A stretch of DNA of 64,000 nt, from assembly GCA_031310005.1 (NCBI GenBank), contig CM062386.1, positions 1,116,001-1,180,000 on the forward strand. Direction: 5' to 3'. The notes beneath the pieces were generated by a model. It made no database searches. It saw nothing but the letters and a program-made list of their open reading frames with translations, and had not been told where the DNA came from. The DNA comes from Dactylellina haptotyla (Eukaryota > Ascomycota > Orbiliomycetes > Orbiliales > Orbiliaceae). Both the position numbers and the translations under genes were made by a program. This document shows positions 14,157 through 24,621 of this stretch, piece after piece (positions within the stretch are counted from its first letter, which is position 1; the number at the start of each line of letters is the position of its first letter).

Positions 14157-17100
14157 AGCGATGGATTAGAGAAATCTAGATTGGAGAAGGGAAATTCGTG
14201 GAGATGTTTTGGAGAACGGAGAAGGTAGGCAAAAGTCTGAAGGGCTGTTGGCGGTCTCCGGTGAAGGATGAGGATACGTTGGAGTGACTGTTACCGTTGT
14301 GGAGAGGCTCAAAAGTGCAGTTGGGAGGACGTGAGCTGCTAAGCTACTCCACCAACCCGCCAACGCCCACTCCACCGCACCACAACGCACTTCGCAACTC
14401 AGACGCCCAAGGATCCGCCGGGGTTTTGTGTTGTCCGACGGGTCACGTGATGCATCCGAACAGAAAAATGTGTTGCGGCGACGTCAATGGGCGCGGTGGA
14501 GGGGCACAAGGACGAGCGAGGACGATAAGTAAGCATCGTTGGCGGAGGATCAGGCAACTTTTGCGAGGCGACGATGGCTCGCTCAATTGAATCACCTCGT
14601 CCCGATGCCGACAAGGGCGGCGGCGTGGACGAGCATATGCACCTCCTCCAGCTGTGGTCACTCAATCCGATGCGGAGGCCGACGTAATGCTTGGAGCTCC
14701 CAGCGAGCCAGTGGGAGCCGGACATTCCAGGACCAGTTGACCACTCACATGACAAGGCTCGACGATGTCTCTGATGTTTCCAGCATAGCTCGGAAACCCA
14801 GCTGCCGGTTGGGAAAGAGAGAAAACTCTTCAAAAGAAATGGAGTCGATAGGAATTATTCGGGATTAGATTTCTCGAACGTTCACGAAACCTTTAACGGT
14901 TTAATTTGCAGGTGGAGCCCGTCTTGGAGCATGTAGACGCTTTGAGATACCTCTGGCAGAGGCCGCCATGTCTAACGGGGCTTAACCGTCGCAACTATCG
15001 TCAACGGGGCCTAGGCGCCTCGCAAAATCTGGGGGCTTTTGATAAATAGCCTATGGCCTACACGCCGAAGAGGAAAGGATCTCTGGTTTTAAAAGTGCTA
15101 AAGCCTCGTAGACGATGGTTCTTGATACTTTTCTTAGGAACCCTAAACCGGCCGAAGCTGTTGTCGGAAAGGTACCCCCTTGCATGGACACCAGCACACA
15201 AACAGACGCAGTGTTTGACCCGGGCGGTGGTGAGGTTGTTTGATGTTCATGCGAAATCGCCTGGTATCTTTGATAGATCTAGCCGTTAGCGGCAGGCGGT
15301 GCCAGTGTATCCAATAGGACGTTGCTTAGCTCCTGCTGCTGTGGTGGAGGATGATGGAAAGTACCAGTCCAACGAGAAGGAGCCACTCGGGTGGGTACTT
15401 GTGGTGTAGTACCATAGAGACGAACCACCAACAAGAGTCGGTTGGGAAGGCGAGGGAGAATGCAATGCAGATACATCCACATGCATCAGCGAAAAACCAT
15501 GCATGGTCGCCAGAAGCAGAGGCGAGTGGCCAGGCAGGCTGGGCGGTCTTGATCGGGTTTTTGGCTTTCATTTGTTATTTTTGCCTGCGCCGGGTGGACA
15601 GGTTTCTCCCACCCCTCCCTCTTCCCTTCTCGTTCCGTACCCAAAGCACTCGAGCTAAAATAAAAGTAGCTGGAGTCAGCTAATAAACGTGCTGAACCGG
15701 GCCTTGTTGGCCCTTGTTGGAGCGTCGGTGGGCGGGAATGGACTGACGTGCTAGCCTTGTCTCATCAGGACGGACGGGGTTAAAAACTGTCAGGTTCGTC
15801 CTCCTGCCTCGCCTGAAGGTCTCCCTCTCTCTCCGGTATCGTTTTGCATTTGAATCATTCAACATCCTGTCATTATTTCATTCCGCCGCGGGTGGGTTTG
15901 AATATTTCCACTTTTTCTTTATTTTTCGTTATTATTATCCATTTTATTACTGCTGCGTTACGTTCCAGTAACTCTGCCACAAATCGCGAACCCCCAAAAT
16001 TGAAAAGCCAACTATTGTTTTGTATATTGCATATTTCCACCTCGTTCATAAAACCAGAAAGAAAAAAAAGAGAGAGAGATTCCGAAGAAGTCATACATAT
16101 ACACCATTTACTTACTGTACAAGGTTCCGAGGGTACACATCTTGTTTGTCTTGAAGCTAGCACCCCGGATATATTGTTAATTATACTTTTTTGGCTCACA
16201 CTCTCTCTGTCCCTTCCCAAACTCTGTGTGTCCTCTCATCGGAATCGCCTGTTCAAAGTTTAGCCACTGTATCAGGCCAGGTAGTTGGTTATCTCGCACT
16301 CGCACTCGCACAACCGCAAACGACCTGAGGTGGAGAGATAATATTCCCGGCCGGGGGTTCATTCTGCGACCAGGCTCGCCTTCTGTTCTGAGGAGGACCG
16401 GTGGTATCATCGAGAAATAAATACCCGACTTGGGACGCCGCCAACTGGGACACCCGCAGCAGCCTGCAGCAGAATCGAGAGCGAACGAAAAGAGGCCAAC
16501 GCAGTGTGTTGTGGGGCCACCAACCAACCAGTCATCCGTCCGTTCGCACTTAACCCGCCCTCCGTCCTGCCTTTCCTCCTCTCCTCCTTCCCTTTTCCTT
16601 TTTCTCCACCAAAAACCCAGCCCAGCCAACCAAACGAATCCGCCAACCGGCAACCACAACAAAACTTCGCTCTTCGCCCTTTCTATTCTTATTCCTCTCC
16701 TCCTCTCTCCTCTCCTCTCTCACTCTCTACTATCAACCTCATCCTCATCATCCCCCCCCTCACCACTACTCTTACTAATCTTACTACTACCACCACCGCT
16801 TCACCTGATTAATTACTCTCTCGCCCCGACTCTCACCTTCCGCTTCCCGAACATCGCCTCAACTTTTAAAAATCTACCGAACCAAATTACACCGTCAAGA
16901 ATTTCCGAAAACGTCCAACACTTTTTAAACACTCGAACAGCCTTCAACCTCCGCAATCAAAGATCCAAACCCCCGAACGCAACCGACAACAGGAACAACC
17001 ACAGAAAAAGAACACAGGAGTTATTGCTACCCTGGTACATTTCCTCTGCCCACTTTTCTCTCTCTTTTCTTTATAAAAACCAAACTCCCTGGCCTGTCTG

Positions 17101-17370
17101 GATGACACTCTAATCCTTACACCGATTCTTTTTCCTTAGTCCTTTGCTCTTTTAGTCGTCTGAGATTGTCCTCTATTTTTCTTTCTCTCTTACAATTATT
17201 TCATTCTTCTATCTGTTGAAATACCACGGAGTTCGTTCTACGGCGTTTTGATATACTTTACGACCTCACATTGATTTTTTTCCCGGCATTGGTCCACGAC
17301 CAGCAACCTTGAAACCTTTTTTTTTTTTCCTTCAACAAAAACACAACTTTTCACCCACACACGCATCACA
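14157..17370. other. Divergent intergenic region with CT-rich leader
   Basis: This region separates the RING-box gene (-) from the PNRC-motif gene (+). From 14157 to about 16430 I see no supported gene. From about 16540 onward the plus strand is strongly pyrimidine-rich, as described under the leader entry. Confidence 0.5.
16540..17370 (+). promoter_or_regulatory. Pyrimidine-rich promoter/5' leader of the PNRC-motif gene
   Basis: About 830 bases with dense C/T runs on the sense strand, directly abutting the ATG at 17371. CT-rich tracts near transcription starts are a known feature of strongly expressed filamentous-fungal genes. A 227-codon open frame (16430-17113) across this tract is a by-product of the missing purine-rich stop codons and is not called as a gene. 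Where the promoter ends and the leader begins cannot be read from the sequence. Confidence 0.5.
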
Positions 17371-18894
17371 ATGTCGGATTCGGCAGCAAGTCAGTCGACA
17401 TCGACACCAAGCAGGCCTGTCAACAGGAACAGGCAGTCAAAGAGCAGTCCTCAGGTTCCAACCTCCGGTACTGGCGGCAAGAAGAACTTCAACAATGGCA
17501 ACAGAGGCAACCGACGATCCAATGGCAATGCTCAAAACGGCCAGAACGGCCAGAAACGCGAGTCCGCACTGACCAAGAAGTTTCGTGAAGCTGCCCAGGA
17601 TAACGGTGCGAATTCCGATTCCGCCGTTCATTCTATTATTGAGAAGGGCATGGTGACCCCTCCCGCCACCCCTGGCCCCACCGGCCGCCGAGAACCGAAT
17701 GCCTACGTTAGCGACTCGGCCATCGGTGCTCAAGCCGAGGCCAACAAGAAGAAGAACTTCAAAAACAAGAACAAGAAGGGGGGCAGGCGAACAAACGAAA
17801 TTCCAATGGCCGCTCCTCAGAGCATCACTCCGCCCCAGGAACCAGCTGCATACACCCCACCGGATGACTTCTTGTTCGGAAAACCAACCCCAAACAAGAT
17901 TGCCTATGCCGGTGCTTGCTTCCATGATGCATCCCCAGCCCCAAATGCTCTCCCCTTGCCAAAGTTCTTCTCCAAGTCGGTCCCAACCAACACTGACGGC
18001 CCGTCTCTCTCTAAAATGCTTGCCGAGGCCGAGGCCGCACCCGAAGCTTTTGATTTTATGGGAGCCTCGGGTAGATCCCAGCTCCCACCAATGGCACCAA
18101 AGACACCTTTGGACATCTTCTTCAAGGCTGACAAGGAGGAGAAGGCACGCAAGGCCCTCCAGGCTGCTTCTACCAACGACATCTTCAGCCCCAAGCCATC
18201 CACGACCCCCGCTCAGGAACCTCGTGTTGTCCGCCAGATCACTCCTCCAACTGCTGCCATGCCAATGAGCCTTGGTAGTCCCTTTGGAGGGAAGACCTCT
18301 AGTCGTGATGAGACCGAGAGCGATCGCGATATGCTCTTCACTATGGACTTCTCCGACAACAAGAAGATCGCTCCCCGACCAGTCGAAGAGGTTGTTACCG
18401 GACCCCGTCACCGCCCTCTCAGCGCCACGGCTTACGACCCCGAGACGCTCGTTAAGAGGCAGGAGAAAGCTAAGGAGCTCAAGGCAGCTCTCATGAAGCA
18501 ACAACTTGGAATTGCAAAAGGCCTTGAAATTGCGGAGCCACCATCCCCGTCTCCAAAGCCCAAGGCCAAGCCAATCCCAATCCCTGACACTGCTGATGAG
18601 AGCGGACCCATTTCTCCAACTATCCAAGAGCGCCGAGCTCGCGCCAACAATGTTGGATTTGCTCCCGCTCCTCGTATCCGCCACTACAACCAAAATCGTC
18701 CGGTCAACTCTCGTGCCAATGGGCATCACCGCGGGGGAAGGAACCCAAACTTTTCTTCCCAACCCCAGAATACTTTCAATAATGGCACTCAAAATACGAC
18801 TGCTCAACCACCATTTGACTCGGTTCGAGCTCGCATGGGCGAGGCTCACATTCGAGGAGTTCTCAAGTTGGACTCCCCAATCCCTGCCATCTAA
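17371..18894 (+). CDS. PNRC/Edc1-motif protein (probable decapping activator)
   Basis: Intronless, 507 aa. Residues 179-203 (YAGACFHDASPAP followed by NALPLPKFFSKS) match the PNRC/Edc1 short linear motif, which in Edc1, PNRC2 and fungal relatives docks on the Dcp1 EVH1 domain and stimulates Dcp2 mRNA decapping. The rest is low complexity: an Asn/Gly/Lys/Arg-rich N-terminus (residues 1-75) and a basic Lys/Asn block at 125-140, both suited to RNA contact, then Pro/Ser-rich spacers. A second conserved-looking patch, RDMLFTMDFSDNKK, lies near residues 320-340, and an Arg/Gly/Asn-rich stretch (HHRGGRNPNF) near 450. No folded enzyme domain is visible. The start follows a clean ATCACAATG context. 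The function is inferred from the motif alone; action in cytoplasmic P-bodies would be expected. Confidence 0.8.
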   Translation: MSDSAASQSTSTPSRPVNRNRQSKSSPQVPTSGTGGKKNFNNGNRGNRRSNGNAQNGQNGQKRESALTKKFREAAQDNGANSDSAVHSIIEKGMVTPPATPGPTGRREPNAYVSDSAIGAQAEANKKKNFKNKNKKGGRRTNEIPMAAPQSITPPQEPAAYTPPDDFLFGKPTPNKIAYAGACFHDASPAPNALPLPKFFSKSVPTNTDGPSLSKMLAEAEAAPEAFDFMGASGRSQLPPMAPKTPLDIFFKADKEEKARKALQAASTNDIFSPKPSTTPAQEPRVVRQITPPTAAMPMSLGSPFGGKTSSRDETESDRDMLFTMDFSDNKKIAPRPVEEVVTGPRHRPLSATAYDPETLVKRQEKAKELKAALMKQQLGIAKGLEIAEPPSPSPKPKAKPIPIPDTADESGPISPTIQERRARANNVGFAPAPRIRHYNQNRPVNSRANGHHRGGRNPNFSSQPQNTFNNGTQNTTAQPPFDSVRARMGEAHIRGVLKLDSPIPAI

Positions 18895-21584
18895 TTTCTC
18901 GGCTTCTGCTTTTTAAAGGCGTTTATTTAGCGACGTCATTTTCCTTGCTTTTTTTTACTATTATTACAGCTCGGTGGGATAATCGTTATTTGTCTATTGG
19001 CACGGCGTACATGGGTATTTATGGTCTTTACTGTTTTATTAACACATCCTCTCATCACCAAATCCAATCATCTATGACATGATTGGATACGGTTATATTC
19101 AGCTATATCTTCGGTGGTGTTTTTCCTTAAAATACAGATCGAGAAGAGAGAATATACCCTTCCAAAAAAAATATTACAATCTGTTCCATACCCTTCCTAC
19201 TTTCTCTTTCCAATGTTTGTTCCTTTGTTCTTTTCTTAGTAGTTTAATTTCTTATCATTGTCACCAAACGTATTTGGTATGAAAAAACTCCAGCATTTCA
19301 CTTCGTCTGTAACTTACTTTTTCTTTTCCTTTGCTCTTACGCTTTCCTTTCCTTTGCGGCTTGTTTCTTTTTTCTTTCTAGGGATGCTCATATGGCGCAG
19401 CACAAATCTGTTTTCTTTTGGAGCTTGAAACGGCGGGTTTGTTTTCGGACGGATGGTTTCGTTTCTTGCTTTATGTGTACAGAGCTCACGACCTCCCCTT
19501 CTTGCTACCCTCTTTACTTTACATCTCATCAACTCATTTTTTGGGACAGTAAGTACAAAATAACGACTGCAATCTGCAAAAAAGCTGTCGGATGTATTAT
19601 TTTGGTTGTCGCCTTTTTCTTTCTCTCTCTCTCAAGCTCTGGTGGGTTCATTTTTTTGATCCTCTTAGAATCGGGCCGACGGGTGCTAGAATATTTGCTC
19701 TTCAATTGGCGGGTTTAGTTTCTTCCTTATTATTTCCATATTTTTCATTGTTTCTTTCTACTCTTAACTCTGTCGTCTTGGCTGTCGACATTACTTCACG
19801 ACATTTTGCCGACTTCCCCTTCGGATCGGCTTCGAAAAACGACAAAGGTCGCGATTTTCTACATTTTACTCAACTAGATGTATCGATATCGATGTTCAGA
19901 CCCCCGATACGATTTTTTATTTCCTTATATAATTTCTTCTTGAAACCTTTTACCGATTACCGATCTTGGGCACGAAACCCCTTGACGACGATTAACTCAT
20001 TCACTCTCTCCTCGACTAAAAATTTCATACACACTGCACCAATTCACTGGAAATCAAAACAAATATCAAATCTCGACAGCAGGGGTCCGAACTTACGTCG
20101 GCCAAAACCTGACATTGACGGGAAGCTACCTAATCTGAGGACACAAAGACATGCTTGAGTGGATGGTTCCTCAGTGGCTCGATGTGAGCGATCGAGAAGG
20201 TTATTAGCGGCAGGAAAAACGCTTGCTTTCTTAGCAACATTGCCGCAAAACGCTCAATATATATATTTGGTGGACCACATGCCGTTGGATTGTTGGACAC
20301 ATCCACCCTTTTTTTTTCTTTTGGCAGATCATATTAGCATATAGGACAAGACATAGATAATATGAACATTATATTCTGTCAATATCATCGCTCATAATAA
20401 CGTAGTTCCCATCCATTTACGTGATATTTTACTACTAGACTCATTTTTCGAATGGGGAAGAAAGCGGCAAACCAAATCTACTTTGTATTTTTGTTCAAGT
20501 CGGCAATACCGCTTGCTTGTCGACAATCTGGTTGAGGCACCGATCGAAGAAGTTAATTAGATCATGGTTTCATATCCCACTATTCTATGGATATTTAATT
20601 CGGAACTAGAAGTATAATGAAGGGATGTTATAGAAAAAGTTTAAATTCTTTTAAGTGCAGGAACAGTTGATGAAACCCGAGGCAGGTGTAATAAAAAATG
20701 AACGGTATGGAGTTCTGCTGGAATCGTGCGCCTGGAACACCCTTTTTAAGCTTCGGTCGAGACCTATGAATCCTTGTCTTCGCGGAGTGCGGGACGAGTG
20801 GCGCCTGCGGCTGGGATCCGGTGTTATGAGACTCATATGATCATGTTTTACGAATGTTATTGCTGCCTCTATAATGCATGTTTGTTCCTGATATACTGTA
20901 TTAATAATATATACTTACACTTTCGGTGTAGATGTTCAAGAATTTATACTCGTGTATATATATATATATCGAGATGTTGGACCTGGTGGAGCCATTTGCC
21001 AAGGATATCCAAATCTCGGGATGCAACACCACCCAGCACAAAATACCACACGATCTAGACTATCGCAAACTCGCCATTTTGTATCGGGAGGCACCAGCTT
21101 TGACCGAAAACCTCGATTATCCACATATCGACCTGGCAAATTCCACTCTCGAAACCCCACAAGATGAAGGATCTAAACCGTTTCGGACCCAGCTCACAAA
21201 GCACTGGCCCAGCTTGCAAAGGCAATTGCGTACCACCATTAACTACGTTCTTGGATCGAAGGGACTGTTCTGGGAAATGATAAAGAATACTCTCCTTCGC
21301 CTCCTTCGCCGCGATCTCGGAACTGGGTTAAGCAAGCTCTTAGATCGGCTTAGTAGGGTGTTTCTCTCCCTTAGTCCGCTCACCGTCGAAGGTATTCCAT
21401 GTGCACAACCAACACGGCGGCGCCATGCAGGCACCGAAAGCCACCAACATTCCGGGTCGAGGAGGTAATATGACCATCTTTATAAGTAATATAATCCCGG
21501 AAATCTTTATGGTGTTATGAGTTTTCTGGCAAGCATATTCTATTGTTCGGCCTATCTTAGTTGGGGCATTTGGCTTTCGCAAAG
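18895..21584. other. Intergenic region with doubtful small ORFs
   Basis: Between the PNRC-motif gene and the adhesin gene. Pyrimidine-rich stretches occur at 19130-19380 and 19590-20000. An open frame of 188 codons at 19592-20158 lies in such a tract and is not called. A more protein-like frame at 20974-21468 is listed separately at low confidence. Confidence 0.5.
20974..21468 (+). CDS. Doubtful small ORF upstream of the adhesin gene
   Basis: An ATG-started frame of 164 aa (MLDLVEPFAKD...). Residues 30-130 are balanced in composition and helix-compatible (for example QLTKHWPSLQRQLRTTINYVL and LLRLLRRDLGTGLSKLLDRLS). I recognise no family. It could be an unlinked small gene, one exon of a larger gene, or chance; its length is within what a 64-kb window yields by chance. 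It ends 116 bases before the adhesin ATG. Confidence 0.2.
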   Translation: MLDLVEPFAKDIQISGCNTTQHKIPHDLDYRKLAILYREAPALTENLDYPHIDLANSTLETPQDEGSKPFRTQLTKHWPSLQRQLRTTINYVLGSKGLFWEMIKNTLLRLLRRDLGTGLSKLLDRLSRVFLSLSPLTVEGIPCAQPTRRRHAGTESHQHSGSRR

Positions 21585-24264
21585 ATGCACCTCTGGAATA
21601 TCAGGGCCGCGGTCTTGGTTTTTGCGGTGCAAGGGGTATTCGCAAATGCGGTGCCTGAAGTAGAGCAGGATATACACAAACGAGATGGTAGGCTCTCTGG
21701 ATTCAGTCCCAATAGATGGCGGGAGAAATACTAATTCTCTTTGATTCAAAGTCACCTCGACGAAAACGGTGACGAAAACGTCGACGGTCCATGACTCCAC
21801 TAAGACGGTGACCGGGATTCCCGTATACCTGCCTCGCACGACGATGACATTGCCTCAGAAAGTTATCACTAATTCTGGGAAAGCTATTACCCTGCCGGCG
21901 TCACTGGTTACCCTCCATGGCTCGACTCTTGTCGCCGCGGCGTCTAATCAACTTGTTCTGCCTGATAATACTCTCCGAGCTGGAGGACAGACATTTACTC
22001 TCTCCGGATCTCTGATAACGATCGGAGGCACATATGTCGTCGTAGCGGCGCGAACTATACCTATACCCGGTGGTATTACCACGGTCAAGACAACCCAGAC
22101 GCAAACCCAGACGCAAACCAAGACACAAACCCAGACGGAGACTGTCACGCTGGGCGGCGATTCGAGTGTTTCTGCAGCTGAGATATTAGAGCCAACGGTG
22201 ACCAAGACTGCAACTACAGTCTGTGCGACCAAAACTATCTCGACAACATCGGTTCGAATCGTCAATGGTGCTGTCACGACTGTTAGGATTACCACCACCC
22301 TTAGATTAACTTCTACCCAGACGATCACCTTGGGTAATACCACGATAAGGGTGGCAGTTACTGAGTTTGGATATCCGGTTACCTTGCCTGATTCTACCGT
22401 AACACTAGATAGCATGACTATAGCCGCTGGAACCTCGACCGTCACCCTTCCCAATTCGATTGTGACTTTTATGGATACCAAGATTAGAGGGTTAGGGTCG
22501 ACACTTAGCCTTCCGCATCCCACGATCCTTGCGGATTCGTCTACGTTTGCTTTTCGCGGACTTGTCACATTCCTTGAGATGAATAAGTTAAAGGCTAAGG
22601 GAACTGATCTTACTCTACCTGGCGCGCCGATAACCATCACTTCGACTGTGGGACAATCGACTACTACGATCACGTTCGGTGGTAGCACGCTCACTTTGCC
22701 GGATAATGTAATATACGCCGCTGATTCTACGATCACATTACCCGCCTCTACGATCACGATGTCCGGTTCTGTTGTTCTTGCCTCGGCGTCAGTTCTCACG
22801 CTTAATAATGCTATTATTTCCGCGGCTGGGTTTGCTTGGACGCTCCCAGACTCGATCGTAACAATTTCTGGAACGTCGCCTCGCATTACGGCGTCGAAAA
22901 CAACTGTCATCCTGCCGGGGTATACGTCGATTCTTCCAGGTTCGATCTCAACCGCGACGTTCACACAAGGTGGAACTCTTATCAGACAGGTCCACACGGT
23001 GACCGAATCCTACACGGTGTCGGAGACGTTTACTGCGAGCACTAAGATTACTAAGATTGATACCCTCTGGGCCACTGCTGTTATTTATACAACAGCCACC
23101 AACACGGTTACGGCAACATCGACCAGAGAGACAGCGGATACGGTAGCTACTACTAGCATCTGGGTTACTACGGTGTATGCTACCAATGCCTCGTTCGCGA
23201 CATTGTATTATACCGACACTGTTACCGCTACAGCTACCACTACGCAATCCGTTACCGTTACAGCTACTTCGACGCAGATGGCAGAGTTTACTATCAGGGT
23301 TACTGAAACGAAGGACCAGTCGACGCTCGTGCAGTTGCAGACTGTTGACCGTACGCTAGACCCGGTGACTGTTATTAGCACTTTTACTCCAGACCCGGTG
23401 ACGGAGACTGTGACAGCAACAAAAACAGATACCTTAACGACTCCGTTGACAGAGACCGTTACTGCGACACAGACACAGACAGATACGTTCACTCCAAGTC
23501 CAGTGACAGAAACTGTTACGGCTACAGAGACGAATACGTTCACTCCGGATCCGTTGACAAATACTGTAACGGAGACTGCCACGTTCACCCCAGACCCTGT
23601 CACAGTCACGGCCACTGAGACGACTACCCTCGAAGCCACCCTCCAAGCCAGGCCGGCTACTAACTGCAATAACACCGGTTGGCAGCTCGCCATGTACAAC
23701 AATACCTACCTCAACTCCCAGCACAGCAATAGCTTCTCCGCCTTCGTTCCTGAAGATTACAAAACGAGGCAACCGCTAGCCAACACCACGACTGACCGCG
23801 TGGGGCTCACAAACGCCGAATCGGCCGGCCTGGATTTCTACGGCTTCACCCCGCCGGATCTCCAAATAATCCTCAACTACCGCGGCTACTTCTACGCCCC
23901 GAACTCAACATACTACAACTTCCACGTCTACGCCGCGGACGACTTTGCCGAATTCTGGGTCGGCACGGTGGCGTACAGCGGCTGGGTGCGCAGCAACGGT
24001 TTCATCAGCCAATATATTCCGGGCAGTGGGGGGTCGTCGACGCAGGCGAGCACGACGCTGTATTTATCCGCGGGGACGTACATTCCGCTGCGGATCATCT
24101 TTGGCAACGGCGGGTGCTGCGGGGCAAGGTTCTCGTTTGATATTTACGATAACGATAATAATTACTACGCGCAGTATAATACTTCGTCGCCGTATCTTGT
24201 TGCGAATTCGTGCGCGGGTGGGTTTGCGCCGCCGTATACGCAGCCGTTCGGGCAGGAGACGTGA
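21585..24264 (+). CDS. Secreted GLEYA-domain adhesin with repeat-rich stalk
   Basis: Two exons (21585..21687, 21752..24264) give 871 aa. Residues 1-21 are a signal peptide (MHLWNIRAAVLVFAVQGVFANA); a Kex2-type KR pair at 32-33 suggests propeptide removal. The short first exon is needed for secretion and would be missed if the gene were started at an internal codon. Residues about 45-450 are Thr/Val/Ile-rich degenerate repeats with the pattern TLPxSxVTxxGxxxxAA, resembling a beta-solenoid stalk, broken by a QTQTQT block near 130. Residues about 555-660 hold tandem TETVTATxTxTFTPDP repeats, likely O-mannosylated. The C-terminal 205 residues match a GLEYA/PA14-type lectin domain (NTGWQLAMY, GYFYAPNSTYYNFHVYAADDFAEFWVG). 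No C-terminal GPI signal or membrane segment is visible, so wall attachment is unclear. A role in cell or host-surface adhesion is inferred from the family. Confidence 0.88.
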
Positions 24265-24621
24265 AAGAGGTCTCTCTTTTTAATGCGTGCCTGTACTTAG
24301 CTGGGTAGTAATTTTTTATTTAATGTTTGATGTTAATGAGCTGGTACATTTAATTTTGGAGTTTAAGAGTGAGCCGAGAATGATTGATATAGTTCGAGGA
24401 CCGGCAAGGTAGTTCATTGGGTATTATGTGGGTTTTTATTGGGAGATAACTTTTGTAAGATTTCGATATTCCTCGACGCCAAATTGTTACAGATTATACA
24501 AGATAGGATATATATACAATCGAAAAGTGTGTGTGTGGGTAATATACAAAGACATCAGTGACGCATCAGCTTAATCCCAAGTAGAAATCTTCGCACGCCG
24601 AAGACTCAAATCTCAAGGGTT
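24265..24621. other. Convergent 3' flanks
   Basis: Only 357 bases separate the adhesin stop from the dehydratase stop, so their 3' UTRs probably abut or overlap. On the minus strand this gap carries UGUA elements, listed separately. Confidence 0.6.
24511..24518 (-). promoter_or_regulatory. UGUAUAUA Pumilio/Puf3 element in 3' flank of HTD2-like gene
   Basis: Read on the minus strand this is TGTATATA, an exact match to the UGUANAUA element bound by Puf3/PUM proteins, about 105 bases after the stop of the mitochondrial dehydratase gene. A near match, TGTATATT, lies at 24541-24548 (minus), about 75 bases after the stop. Yeast Puf3 prefers C two bases upstream, and here that base is A. An AT-rich flank could produce the match by chance. 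Confidence 0.45.

Noticed and set aside
16430-17113. 227-codon open frame (+)
   Set aside because: Open because the leader is pyrimidine-rich and so lacks TAA/TAG/TGA; Pro/Leu/Ser-dominated with no motif.
17437-18849. 470-codon antisense frame opposite the PNRC-motif gene
   Set aside because: Mirror of the sense codon bias; no motif on the antisense side, while the sense frame has a recognisable one.
19592-20158. 188-codon frame (+)
   Set aside because: Sits in a T/C-rich tract with Phe/Leu/Ser excess; no motif.
22486-22497. GGGTTAGGG resembling a telomeric unit
   Set aside because: A single unit inside the adhesin coding sequence.
21948-22997. 349-codon antisense frame opposite the adhesin
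   Set aside because: Repetitive ACN/GTN sense codons avoid antisense stops; it is a shadow.
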